Positions 6,566-13,882 of a DNA stretch of 16,042 bases are shown here, one piece after another (within the stretch, counting starts at the first letter, position 1; the number at the start of each line of letters is the position of its first letter). Both the position numbers and the translations under genes were made by a program. The notes below the pieces were generated by a model. The model worked only from the letters and a program-made list of their open reading frames with translations, ran no database searches and was not told the origin of the DNA. This DNA comes from CAZVRZ01 sp964629965 (GTDB taxonomy: Bacteria > Chloroflexota > Anaerolineae > Anaerolineales > UBA4823). Location: NCBI GenBank assembly GCA_964629965.1, contig CAZVRZ010000121.1:1-16042 (forward strand), read 5' to 3'.

Positions 6566-7745
6566 CAAACCAGAAAGGCTGCTATTGACCAACCTCACGT
6601 TTTCGCAACCACTTAACTTCAGCACCCTGGCTAACCCGGGCGAGGTCGGTATGAACCTGGCTGGCATCGAGCGCATTCACCAGGTATTCGACGATATGCT
6701 TGCCAGAAAGCTGCACCCCGGTGCGCAGTTGGTGGTTTTGCGGCGCGGTAGAGTGATGGTGGATCGGGCCGAGGGCCTGGCCCACCTGGGCAAACGCCTT
6801 CCGGTGCAGGCTGAGACCCCCTTCATGACCTTCTCGGTCAGCAAGGCTTTCACAGGAATGTGCGTCCACCACCTGATCGAGCAAGGCAAGGTCGAGTTGG
6901 ATGCACCCATCGCAACCTACTGGCCCGAATTTGGCTGCCAGGGAAAGGAAACTGCCACCATCCGGCACGCGTTCCTACACCAGGCCGGCATCCCGATCCG
7001 CGGTCTGTACCAGCAGGTGCTGCTGTGGCCGAGCTGGCAGCGTGTGCAGCGCAGTGTGGCCTCGCTGCCGGCCGAGTTCACTCCCGGCAGTCAAACCGCC
7101 TACCACCTGGTGAACTACGGCTTCATCCTGGGCGAGGTTGTGCGGCGGGTCTCGGGCTTGCCGGTGGACCAATACCTGGAAACGCATTTTCTCAAGCCGT
7201 TGGGAATGCCGAACACGGCGCTGCACCTGCCGCCGGCCTGGCAGCCGCGAGCAGCCAGGCTGTACAGCGGACATGCCTCGCAGAGAGGCGCCGTGTTCCT
7301 CTTCAACCTGCCTGTCTACCGCCGGGCATTGATTCCCGCGGCCAGCCTACAGAGCACGGCGCGCGAGTTGGCCACCTTTTACCAGATGCTGGTCAACGGC
7401 GGGCAATACGGCGGAAAGCGCATCCTGAAGGCAGAGACCATTGCCCAGGCCACCACCCCCGGCTATGAAGGGACCGATCACCTGTTCAAGAGCCACGTGC
7501 GTTGGGCATTGGGCTTTCACGTTGGCGGCCCACCTCCCAGCCGGGGTACAAGTTTCCAGCCGTACGGGAAACGAAGCACGAACCACACCTTCGGCCACGC
7601 CGGACAGGGCAGCAGCATCGCCTGGGCCGACCCGGATCATGAATTGGTGCTGGCTTTCACCTGCAACCGCCTGATCTATCACGAGGATGCCAGCGCCCGC
7701 TGGGATGCCCTGGCGAACGCCGCCTGGGATGCGATCGAAGATTAG
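6534..7745 (+). CDS. Beta-lactamase-fold serine hydrolase (esterase-like)
   Basis: A protein of the class C beta-lactamase/penicillin-binding-protein-like superfamily, closer to EstB-type esterases than to true lactamases. What is seen (numbered from ATG 6534, 403 residues): SVSK at 101-104 with nucleophile Ser101 and Lys104; the second motif YHLVNYG at about 190, resembling the YHALTYG form of bacterial esterases rather than the YxN of AmpC; and HAGQG with His355 in place of KTG. No signal peptide is visible, so it is probably cytosolic. The start is uncertain. ATG 6534 overlaps the kinase gene by 32 bp and has only a weak ribosome site. TTG 6585 follows AGAAAGG by 6 nt. ATG 6651 follows GAGGT but would remove the family's usual N-terminal PxEVGM stretch. 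The overlap implies co-transcription with the sensor kinase. The substrate is unknown. Confidence 0.87.
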   Translation: MKNHQTILYPDKPERLLLTNLTFSQPLNFSTLANPGEVGMNLAGIERIHQVFDDMLARKLHPGAQLVVLRRGRVMVDRAEGLAHLGKRLPVQAETPFMTFSVSKAFTGMCVHHLIEQGKVELDAPIATYWPEFGCQGKETATIRHAFLHQAGIPIRGLYQQVLLWPSWQRVQRSVASLPAEFTPGSQTAYHLVNYGFILGEVVRRVSGLPVDQYLETHFLKPLGMPNTALHLPPAWQPRAARLYSGHASQRGAVFLFNLPVYRRALIPAASLQSTARELATFYQMLVNGGQYGGKRILKAETIAQATTPGYEGTDHLFKSHVRWALGFHVGGPPPSRGTSFQPYGKRSTNHTFGHAGQGSSIAWADPDHELVLAFTCNRLIYHEDASARWDALANAAWDAIED

Positions 7746-7752
7746 AGCAAGC

Positions 7753-8400
7753 ATGAGCCGCTACCCACTGCCTGCCGAAGAGATCCGTCGCGAGATCATG
7801 GTGATCAACTCGCGGTTCATTGCCACCCTGGCGCCAGTCTTCAGTGTGGACGAAGCCCGGGCGTTCACCACCCGCATCCGGGCTGAATTTGCCGACGCCT
7901 CGCATAACGTGCCCGCCTTCCTGGTGGGGTTCGGCAGCTCCATCATCGAACACTGCAGCGACGATGGCGAGCCATCCGGTACTGCCGGGCGCCCGGCCCT
8001 GGCAGTGCTCAAAGGCAGTGGCATGGGGGATGCAGCAGTGGTGGTGACGCGCTACTTTGGCGGTACCAAGCTTGGCACAGGGGGGCTGGTACGGGCTTAC
8101 AGCGAGGCCGTGCGAACCGTCACCAGCCAGGTGCGCCGCGCCCAAAAAACACTCACCCACGTGGTGATGCTCGACCTGCCATACTCACTGTTTGAGCAGG
8201 TACAGCTGCTGGTGGAGACGCACCAAGGCAAGACCACTGAGCGAGATTTCGCCGCCGAGATCACGCTCACAGCACACTTTGCAGTGGAGCGCCTGGATGG
8301 ATTCCAACAGGCGCTCGCCGAGCTGTCCAGCGGAAAGCTGCGAGCAGAAATTATCGAAACAAAGGAAATGCTGTTCCCGTGGGAAGAGGAAAAGAACTAG
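7753..8400 (+). CDS. yigZ: YigZ/IMPACT family protein
   Basis: A 215-residue member of the UPF0029 (IMPACT/YigZ) family, widespread proteins linked to translation or stress, with no settled enzymatic role in bacteria. What is seen: the N-terminal UPF0029 domain with DDGEPSGTAGRPAL (about residues 73-86) and the signature RYFGGTKLGTGGLVRAYSEA (about 100-119), followed by a C-terminal DUF1949-like domain of about 70 residues. Length agrees with the family (about 200-220). The ATG at 7753 starts the typical N-terminus and lies 7 bp after the hydrolase stop codon, so it is the third gene of the kinase-hydrolase operon. It converges with the DUF212 gene only 4 bp apart. Confidence 0.95.
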   Translation: MSRYPLPAEEIRREIMVINSRFIATLAPVFSVDEARAFTTRIRAEFADASHNVPAFLVGFGSSIIEHCSDDGEPSGTAGRPALAVLKGSGMGDAAVVVTRYFGGTKLGTGGLVRAYSEAVRTVTSQVRRAQKTLTHVVMLDLPYSLFEQVQLLVETHQGKTTERDFAAEITLTAHFAVERLDGFQQALAELSSGKLRAEIIETKEMLFPWEEEKN

Positions 8401-8404
8401 CTTC

Positions 8405-8848
8405 TCAGGGCCAAAGGAACCAAAACAAGTAAGCTAACCCAAGTCCCAGCAGCGTGCCCGCCAGGGCTTCCAGGGGGGTGTGCCCGAGCACTTCGCGCAG
8501 CTGCTCTTCTTTGAGAGGATGGCCTGCAGCCAGGTCATTGATCATGGCATTGATCATCTCAGCATGCTTGCCGGCCTGCCGCCGGATGCCGGTAGCATCG
8601 TAGATCACTACAATTGCCAGCGTGAGAGAGACAGCAAAAATAGGCGAATCGAAGCCATAACGTAAACCAATGGACTGGGTTACGCCGGCAACCAGAGCCG
8701 AGTGAGAGCTGGGCATGCCGCCGGCGCGCAGCAAGAGCACCCAGTTCCAGCGATGTGTCTGCAGATACTCCAGGGGAACTTTGACCGCTTGGGCGATTGC
8801 CCAGCCCACCAATCCGGTGATAAAAGAAAGATTCGAAAAGATCTCCAT
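8405..8848 (-). CDS. Divergent PAP2 family membrane protein (DUF212)
   Basis: A 147-residue membrane protein of the DUF212/divergent PAP2 family (B. subtilis YuiD-like), related to phosphatidic acid phosphatases. What is seen: hydrophobic segments at about 5-22, 35-60, 68-85 and 125-146; the family motif RAGGMPSSHSALVAG near residues 41-55, which carries the SxxH-like part of PAP2 active sites; then DATGIRRQAGKHAEMIN, the conserved core of DUF212. The start has TAAGG 7 nt upstream. The gene begins 9 bp after xseB, so it is the last gene of the xseA-xseB operon. Its substrate is not established; phosphatase activity is inference from the fold. Confidence 0.92.
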   Translation of the reverse strand: MEIFSNLSFITGLVGWAIAQAVKVPLEYLQTHRWNWVLLLRAGGMPSSHSALVAGVTQSIGLRYGFDSPIFAVSLTLAIVVIYDATGIRRQAGKHAEMINAMINDLAAGHPLKEEQLREVLGHTPLEALAGTLLGLGLAYLFWFLWP

Positions 8849-8857
8849 AGAGCAACC

Positions 8858-9130
8858 TTAGTCTTGTTCTTGGAATGGGCGCAGCTCGCGTGGGACTGCC
8901 AGATCCTCGCCGGTCAACTGCTGAACTTTCAGCTCGGCCTGGTCCAGCAGCAAGGCGCAATGGTGCGCCAGAGCCTGGCCGCGCTCGAACAACTGCATGG
9001 CCTGCTCCAGGGAAAGACTCTGCGACTCCAGGTTCTCCACCAGGGTTTCTAAAGCAGAAAAAGCCTGCTCGTAGGTCATATCTTCTAACGGACTGGTATC
9101 GATAGGCAAGGGATTGTTTGTTAAATTCAT
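8858..9130 (-). CDS. xseB: Exonuclease VII small subunit
   Basis: XseB packs as a helical hairpin on the XseA subunit to form exonuclease VII, which degrades single-stranded DNA from both ends to oligonucleotides. What is seen: 90 residues, with the family core MTYEQAFSALETLVENLES (about 18-36), then SLSLEQAMQLFERGQAL and LDQAELKVQQL, both fully typical. The ATG at 9130 is preceded by GGAAGTG with a short spacer and adds about 17 residues before the core; an internal ATG at the core start is possible. It follows xseA by 37 bp and precedes the DUF212 gene by 9 bp. Confidence 0.95.
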   Translation of the reverse strand: MNLTNNPLPIDTSPLEDMTYEQAFSALETLVENLESQSLSLEQAMQLFERGQALAHHCALLLDQAELKVQQLTGEDLAVPRELRPFQEQD

Positions 9131-9167
9131 GGTTCACTTCCAGTTTTCATAAGTCACGGTTCAACAT

Positions 9168-10406
9168 CTAGGTTTCGTTCATACCAGGTGCGACCAGGCC
9201 GCACACCTGCACATCAAAGCTGCCATCTTGAATCTGCGCCCTGAGCTGGTCGCCGGGCTGCACCTGGGCAACCTGCCGCACGGCCTGCCCGTTGGGGAAC
9301 GAGAGGATGGCATAGCCGCGCTCGAGGATAGAGCGCGGGTTTAAAGCCGCCAGCCGCTGCGCAAGGCCGGCCAGGGCAAAGCGCTCCAATTGTTGGCAGT
9401 GGCGCAGCGCCAATCCGGCGCGGTGAGAAAGCTCGTCCAGGCGCTGGCGATCGGAGGCCAGGCGCGACTGGGGAGAACGCAAGCGCAGGCGATTATAAAG
9501 CGTTTGCAGTGCCAGGCTCTGCTCGCCCAGCACGGCTTCCACAGCCCGGCCCAAGTCTTGCTGCAATTCAGCCAGCGCCAGGCGCGCATCCGCCTGGTTG
9601 GGGGTAGCCAGCTCGGCTGCCGCGGTAGGCGTGGGGGCGCGTAGATCGGCGACAAAATCGGCGATGGTGAAATCGGTCTCGTGGCCGATCCCGGTAATGA
9701 CCGGCGCCTGGGATGCAAAAATAGCACGCGCCACCCCCTCATCGTTGAAGGCCCACAGGTCTTCCAGCGAACCGCCGCCGCGCGCCAGCAAGATCACATC
9801 GGGATGGACGAACTGGTTCAAGGCTTGCAGTGCCTTCACGATGGCAGCGGGCGCTTCCTCGCCCTGAACCGTGCAAGGCGCCAGTACTACACTTGCCAGT
9901 GGGAAACGCCGGCTTAGCGTATTGAGCATATCACGCAAGGCGGCGCCCGTTGGTGAAGTGACCAGGCCGATACAGCCCGGCCAGGGCGGAATAGGGCGCT
10001 TACGTTCCTGGGCAAACAGGCCTTCGGCTTCCAGGCGAGCTTTCAACCGCATGAATTCCTGGTACAAGGCTCCCTCGCCCAGCGGGCGGATCAAATCGGC
10101 GTACAATTGGTACTGCCCACCGGCCTCATAGATACTGACAGCGCCATGCACTTCCAGCGCGGCCCCATCGGCGGGAATAACGGATTGGCGCAAGGTATTG
10201 CTACGCCACATCACACAGCGCAGCGAGGCGCTGCTATCTTTGAGAGTGAAATACCAATGTCCGGAGGCGGGGCGAGAGAAATTGGATACTTCGCCCTGCA
10301 CCCAAACATCCTGGAGGGTAGGGTCGTTTTCCATCCAGGTGCGCAAATAGCGCGTCAGTTCGCTTATGTTCAATACAGGCGGTTGCAAAAACGATAATTG
10401 GTTCAT
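9168..10406 (-). CDS. xseA: Exonuclease VII large subunit
   Basis: Catalytic subunit of exonuclease VII, active in mismatch and recombination repair on single-stranded DNA. What is seen: 412 residues; N-terminal OB-fold (LQDVWVQGEVSNFSRPASGH, YFTLKDSSASLRCVMW); central catalytic domain with IGLVTSPTGAALRDML, ILLARGGGSLEDLWAFNDE and the hallmark GIGHETDFTIADFVADLRA; a long coiled-coil-like helical region; and a C-terminal segment with ILERGYAIL. The ATG at 10406 is chosen because a near-consensus promoter would start the transcript only about 4 nt before it and because it begins the family N-terminus (MNQLSFLQPP). An ATG at 10418 overlaps the -10 box and is less likely. It forms an operon with xseB and the DUF212 gene. 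Confidence 0.95.
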   Translation of the reverse strand: MNQLSFLQPPVLNISELTRYLRTWMENDPTLQDVWVQGEVSNFSRPASGHWYFTLKDSSASLRCVMWRSNTLRQSVIPADGAALEVHGAVSIYEAGGQYQLYADLIRPLGEGALYQEFMRLKARLEAEGLFAQERKRPIPPWPGCIGLVTSPTGAALRDMLNTLSRRFPLASVVLAPCTVQGEEAPAAIVKALQALNQFVHPDVILLARGGGSLEDLWAFNDEGVARAIFASQAPVITGIGHETDFTIADFVADLRAPTPTAAAELATPNQADARLALAELQQDLGRAVEAVLGEQSLALQTLYNRLRLRSPQSRLASDRQRLDELSHRAGLALRHCQQLERFALAGLAQRLAALNPRSILERGYAILSFPNGQAVRQVAQVQPGDQLRAQIQDGSFDVQVCGLVAPGMNET

Positions 10407-10416
10407 CAGCGCAAGC

Positions 10417-10445
10417 ATAATACTCCGGTTGAGAACGAATGTCAA
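10417..10445 (-). promoter_or_regulatory. Promoter of xseA (near-leaderless)
   Basis: On the - strand TTGACA (10445-10440, full consensus) is followed after exactly 17 bp by TATTAT (10422-10417, 5 of 6). The predicted start at about 10410 leaves roughly 4 nt before the xseA ATG at 10406. Confidence 0.7.
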
Positions 10446-10468
10446 CTATTACGCGATACGAGTTTCTT

Positions 10469-10477
10469 TGCTACAAT
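10469..10477 (+). promoter_or_regulatory. Extended -10 promoter of the HIT gene
   Basis: TGCTACAAT is an extended -10 element (TGn plus TACAAT). The -35 region (10449-10454, TTACGC) is poor, as is common with extended -10 promoters. Transcription would begin near 10484, giving a 43-nt leader that contains GGAG before the TTG start. It is divergent from the xseA promoter 24 bp away. Confidence 0.5.
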
Positions 10478-10526
10478 TAGGGCTGGCTTCAACCAATACC
10501 ATTCTCAGAATGGAGCATCTATTTTT

Positions 10527-11015
10527 TTGAATCACCTTTGGTCACCGTGGCGTATGACATATATCCAACAAGACAAGCCCACTGAGGGATGTGTATTCTG
10601 CAGCGCAGTGCACTCAACCGCTGATGAGGAGAACCTGGTGGTGCATCGTGGGCAAGAATGTTTTATCATCTTAAACCGTTATCCCTACACCAGCGGGCAT
10701 ATTATGATCGTGCCCAACCAGCATTGCGCCTCGCTGCATGCACTGAGCCCCTTCGCTCGCAGCGAAATGATGGAATTGAGCAGCCGGTTCCTGCAAGCGC
10801 TCGAGGCTGTTTACCATCCGGAGGGATATAACCTGGGCATCAACATGGGAGAAGCAGCGGGGGCGGGTATTGCCGAGCATATCCATCTGCACATCGTGCC
10901 GCGCTGGACAGGCGACACGAATTTCATGTCTACGCTGGGGCAGGTGCGGGTTTTGCCGGAATCGCTGGAAGACACGTACGCCAGGCTGCTGCAGGCCTGG
11001 AAGGAGCTCTCTTAA
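10527..11015 (+). CDS. HIT family hydrolase (Ap4A phosphorylase-like)
   Basis: A nucleotide-binding hydrolase/transferase of the histidine triad family, resembling bacterial Ap4A phosphorylase-type HIT proteins that act on dinucleoside polyphosphates. What is seen: 162 residues from a TTG start; the typical N-terminus NHLWSPWRMTYI; a zinc-type CxxC at Cys22 and Cys25; NRYPYTSGHIMIVP in the middle; and the triad HIHLHIVPRW (118-127), with His120 as the expected nucleophile. TTG 10527 is chosen because the family protein begins at HLW(S/A)PWR and there is no ATG or GTG near it; GGAG lies 11 nt upstream. Extending to an ATG at 10398 would read back into the xseA start and its promoter. The gene is alone between divergent xseA and the convergent rodZ-like gene (37-bp gap). 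Confidence 0.9.
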   Translation: MNHLWSPWRMTYIQQDKPTEGCVFCSAVHSTADEENLVVHRGQECFIILNRYPYTSGHIMIVPNQHCASLHALSPFARSEMMELSSRFLQALEAVYHPEGYNLGINMGEAAGAGIAEHIHLHIVPRWTGDTNFMSTLGQVRVLPESLEDTYARLLQAWKELS

Positions 11016-11052
11016 GGATAACTACATCCAGAATCCCAGGAGTGCTTTAGGC

Positions 11053-12369
11053 TTACGGTTGGCTGGCAGGCTCTGGCATAGCAGCGCTGGGAGTGGGCGT
11101 TATTCTCCCCTCGGCGGTGTAAACGGCAGCAACCACCTGGCCAAAAATTCCCAGCACACCCAGGTCCGTCCGGTTGACGATCACTTGCAAGGCAGCCCCG
11201 TTCCCGGTGAGCACTTCAACTTTTTCGTTGCCGGTGTAGAGATAAGCGCTGCCCGGTATCACCCGGCCTTCAAACTCAATCTTGTCATCCACCGTAACGC
11301 GCATCCAGGCGCGTTGGCGCACGGTAATATACACCTGCACCTGGGAAGGCCCAACGAACGGCGGTAGATCGGAGGTGGGCTGGGCCGTAAGCTGCGCATC
11401 TTCCGCCTCCAATGTCTCGACCTCGCCGCCTTCTTGAGTGGTCACGGGCGACTGCAGGGTTGGGGTAAGCATCACTTCCAACGTTCCGTTGGCTTCCGGC
11501 AGCGTCACAGCCAGGGATGGCAGCGGAGAGGGCGTGGGCGTATCAGGCAGCAGGATATCCACCACTGATGGGGCAGTAGCCGTCGCTTCTACCCCGGCGC
11601 GTAGCTCGGAGACTCGTGATGTTCCCCAGATCAAGAATGCCGCCAGGAGAACAATCAACACCACTGTTAAAAGAAAGTCCGGAGTCAACAGGCGGCGCAG
11701 GCTGCTGGGTGCGGTCACTACGGTGGGTTGGATGGTAGAGTGGTCGCGCAAGCGGATATTGCGGCGCCTGGAAAGACCGGCTTGCAGCACATCCGCATAA
11801 CGCAGCATGAGCGCCTCAGAATCCAGGCCGAGGAAATCGGCATAATTTTTCAACATTCCGCGCCCCTGGACCGAGGACGGCAGTTCGTGCAAGCGACCCG
11901 ATTCGATGATCTTCAAATAATACAGGCGCAGGTGAGTGTGGTCTTCCACGTCTTGCAAGGAAAGTCCCAAGGCTTCACGCTGCCGGCGCAGGCGGGAGCC
12001 GATCTCCGCGAAGATAGCCTCGGCAGAATCCTTGGAGCCAACGGGATCGGTAGGCACCTGGTCAACTGCGGGCAGACCTGTGGAACCCATGGAATGCGCC
12101 GGCACCGCTGCCGCAGAGGCAGCGGCAGGCTCTGCAGAGACGGAATGATCCCATTGGGCCAGCAGAGGCCCAGGATCCAGTTTCAGATACTGGGCATAGG
12201 AACGCAAAAAGCCGCGCGCGTGCGCGGCTGAAGGCAGCTTTTCGATCTCTTCAGCTTCCAGCGCTTCCAGGTAGCGCAGGCGGATACGAGTCGCCAGGGC
12301 CACCTGCTCCAGGGACATGCGCTGCGCCTCACGCACCTGACGCAACTGCTGACCGGGCAAGAGAGTCAT
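11053..12369 (-). CDS. RodZ-like protein with two helix-turn-helix domains
   Basis: A membrane protein with the layout of RodZ, which links MreB filaments to the cell-wall elongation machinery. What is seen: 438 residues; a first HTH_25-type domain at about 8-70 (LRQVREAQRMSLEQVALATR); a second copy at about 124-188 (GSRLRRQREALGLSLQDVED); an Ala/Pro-rich linker between them; a basic stretch; one transmembrane helix at about 231-249; a Thr/Pro-rich stretch; and a C-terminal DUF4115-like domain at about 345-425 (ITVRQRAWMRVTVDDKIEF). RodZ normally has one helix-turn-helix; the duplication is unusual. The ATG at 12369 is chosen because the family N-terminus begins there and a promoter -10 box ends 10 nt upstream. 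No MreB or MreC gene is nearby, so the role is inferred from domain order only. Confidence 0.88.
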   Translation of the reverse strand: MTLLPGQQLRQVREAQRMSLEQVALATRIRLRYLEALEAEEIEKLPSAAHARGFLRSYAQYLKLDPGPLLAQWDHSVSAEPAAASAAAVPAHSMGSTGLPAVDQVPTDPVGSKDSAEAIFAEIGSRLRRQREALGLSLQDVEDHTHLRLYYLKIIESGRLHELPSSVQGRGMLKNYADFLGLDSEALMLRYADVLQAGLSRRRNIRLRDHSTIQPTVVTAPSSLRRLLTPDFLLTVVLIVLLAAFLIWGTSRVSELRAGVEATATAPSVVDILLPDTPTPSPLPSLAVTLPEANGTLEVMLTPTLQSPVTTQEGGEVETLEAEDAQLTAQPTSDLPPFVGPSQVQVYITVRQRAWMRVTVDDKIEFEGRVIPGSAYLYTGNEKVEVLTGNGAALQVIVNRTDLGVLGIFGQVVAAVYTAEGRITPTPSAAMPEPASQP

Positions 12370-12378
12370 GATAAAGTT

Positions 12379-12408
12379 ATTATAACGAATTGGGGTTCTC
12401 GATGGCAA
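12379..12408 (-). promoter_or_regulatory. Promoter of the rodZ-like gene (near-leaderless)
   Basis: TTGCCA (12408-12403, 5 of 6) and TATAAT (12384-12379, full consensus) lie 18 bp apart on the - strand. The expected start near 12372 leaves about 3 nt before the ATG at 12369, and no Shine-Dalgarno sequence is present. The promoter overlaps the hairpin at 12390-12432. Confidence 0.65.
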
Positions 12409-12432
12409 GTAGATTGCCTGCGAGAACCCCAA
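12390..12432 (-). terminator. Two-step hairpin after rplI
   Basis: Perfect 12-bp arms TTGGGGTTCTCG (12390-12401) and CGAGAACCCCAA (12421-12432) enclose a second 5-bp stem GGCAA/TTGCC with a 5-nt loop. It follows the rplI stop by 21 nt and probably protects or ends the rplI transcript. There is no T-run after it on the - strand, so it is not a standard intrinsic terminator. It covers the -35 box and spacer of the next promoter. Confidence 0.5.
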
Positions 12433-12453
12433 AATAGCATAAAAATATAAAAC

Positions 12454-12990
12454 TTATTCTTCTGCCGGGGCTGCCGGTTCAGCTTCAACCGGCTTGGCAG
12501 AGGAAGCCGCCGCGGTCTCTGGCTTCTCAACTACGGGAGAAGCCTCGCCTTCGCGGTAGACCATCACGCTCACGTGAGGGATCAAGTCGATGGTCAGACG
12601 CACCGGCACGTCGAATTCGCCCAGGGTGCGGATCGGCTGAAAGTCCACCTGGCGGCGAGTAATATCGACGCCGGTCTTCTTGTTCAAAGCATCCACGATC
12701 ATCTGGGTAGTGATAGAACCATACAGCTTGCCGGTCTCACTGGCACGCGCCGAGAAAAACACGCTGACGCCCTGCAGTTTCTTAGCGATCACATCCATCT
12801 CTTTGTTCAAAATGGAGCGGCGCTCATCGGCAACCTTTTTGATCTGCCCGGCCTGCTTCAATGCGCCGGCCGTCGCCAGAACCGCAAGCCCCTGGGGGAG
12901 CAGGAAGTTGCGTCCATAGCCATCGGCCACCCGCTTCACATCTCCGGCGCGGCCGAGTTTGTAAACATCCTTTAATAACAAAACCTTCAT
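12454..12990 (-). CDS. rplI: 50S ribosomal protein bL9
   Basis: Protein bL9 of the large ribosomal subunit, with two RNA-binding globular domains joined by a long helix. What is seen: 178 residues; N-terminal signature MKVLLLKDVYKLGRAGDVKR and GYGRNFLLPQGLA; the connecting helix at about 41-75; and a C-terminal domain with LYGSITTQMI, DITRRQ and RTLGEFDVPVRL. The last ~28 residues (VVEKPETAAASS onward) are an Ala/Glu/Pro-rich acidic tail beyond the usual ~150 residues. It is not in the usual rpsF-ssb-rpsR-rplI operon; instead it stands alone, divergent from recO. A promoter with a 63-nt leader is visible. The Shine-Dalgarno sequence is weak (GAGAG close to the ATG). Confidence 0.96.
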   Translation of the reverse strand: MKVLLLKDVYKLGRAGDVKRVADGYGRNFLLPQGLAVLATAGALKQAGQIKKVADERRSILNKEMDVIAKKLQGVSVFFSARASETGKLYGSITTQMIVDALNKKTGVDITRRQVDFQPIRTLGEFDVPVRLTIDLIPHVSVMVYREGEASPVVEKPETAAASSAKPVEAEPAAPAEE

Positions 12991-13059
12991 ATTCTCTCAA
13001 GCCCTTTCTAAGGCGAAATATTTACCCAGGCGAAGGGTACAACGCTCCAGGCAGGCGCA

Positions 13060-13088
13060 ATTCTACCAGAAGGATGATGGCGAGTCAA
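13060..13088 (-). promoter_or_regulatory. Promoter of rplI
   Basis: TTGACT (13088-13083) and TAGAAT (13065-13060) are 17 bp apart on the - strand, with TG one base before the -10 box (extended -10). Expected start near 13053, giving a leader of about 63 nt that contains a small TACCC/GGGTA hairpin (13023-13039). Confidence 0.65.
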
Positions 13089-13092
13089 CGTC

Positions 13093-13101
13093 TGATATAA
13101 T
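13093..13101 (+). promoter_or_regulatory. Extended -10 promoter of recO (leaderless)
   Basis: TGATATAAT is a perfect extended -10 element. The last base (13101) is 7 nt before the ATG at 13109, so transcription should begin at 13108 or at the A of the ATG. No Shine-Dalgarno sequence exists. No good -35 box is seen; that region lies inside the spacer of the rplI promoter. Confidence 0.65.
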
Positions 13102-13108
13102 CTTTGGT

Positions 13109-13882
13109 ATGCCTGTTCGCATCCGTTCGCAGCGCGTGGAAGCAATCGTGCTTCGCCATACAAATTGGGGAGAGGCCGACCGGCTGATAAGCCTGTTCAC
13201 GCGGGAAAGCGGCAAGGTGCGCGCCGTGGCCAAGGGGGCGCGTAAACCGCGCTCGCGCAAGGCCGGGCACCTGGAGCCTTTTACCCGCGTCAGCCTGCTG
13301 CTGGCACAAGGACGTGATCTGCCGATCATCACCCAGGCCGAAGCGCTGGACACCGGCCTGAACTTGCATACCGACCTGGTACGGTTGGGGTTGGCCGCCT
13401 ACGTGATCGAGCTGCTAGACCGTTTTACATATGAAGAGGGTGAGAACGCGCCGCTGTACCGCCTGTTAGCGGAAACGCTGCAGCGCATCGACACTCTGGC
13501 CGACCCGGCGCCGGTGGTGCGCTATTACGAGGTCCGGCTGTTAGACCTGGTCGGTTTCCGCCCGCAGCTTTTCGTATGCGCACTGTGCGGTAAAGATATC
13601 CAGTCAGAAGACCAGTTCTTTTCGGCGGAACGTGGCGGCGCGGTGTGCCCGCACTGTGGCCAGGGCATGACAGGCGCCCGTCCCATTTCCCAGCCAGGGC
13701 TGCGCCTGCTGCGGCACTTCCAGCGCAGCAGCTATGCAGAGGCCATGCGCCTGCCGGTTGGCGCGGCGGTCAGTAACGAAGTCGAGCTGCTAATGCAGCA
13801 TTATTTCACTTACCTGCTCGAGAAGCACCTGAACACGCCCGCTTTTTTGCGGCGTATACGGCAAAACGTTCAGAATCAGTGA
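13109..13882 (+). CDS. recO: DNA repair protein RecO
   Basis: RecO acts in the RecFOR pathway: it anneals single strands and helps load RecA at gaps coated with single-strand binding protein. What is seen: 257 residues; N-terminal OB-fold (RVEAIVLRHTNWGEADRLIS, FTRESGKVRAVAKGARKPRS); a helical middle domain; and a zinc-ribbon-like pair, CALC near 155 and CPHC near 181, as in zinc-containing RecO proteins. Length is normal. The ATG at 13109 fits the family N-terminus and the promoter. The gene is divergent from rplI and followed by a gene-poor stretch. Confidence 0.95.
   Translation: MPVRIRSQRVEAIVLRHTNWGEADRLISLFTRESGKVRAVAKGARKPRSRKAGHLEPFTRVSLLLAQGRDLPIITQAEALDTGLNLHTDLVRLGLAAYVIELLDRFTYEEGENAPLYRLLAETLQRIDTLADPAPVVRYYEVRLLDLVGFRPQLFVCALCGKDIQSEDQFFSAERGGAVCPHCGQGMTGARPISQPGLRLLRHFQRSSYAEAMRLPVGAAVSNEVELLMQHYFTYLLEKHLNTPAFLRRIRQNVQNQ

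Noticed and set aside
8559..9137. - strand frame of 192 codons across DUF212 and xseB
   Set aside because: Overlaps two recognised genes in another frame; composition is Arg/Gly/Pro-rich shadow type.
10398..10526. Upstream ATG extension of the HIT protein
   Set aside because: Would cross the xseA start and both promoters; family homologues begin at HLW(S/A)PWR.
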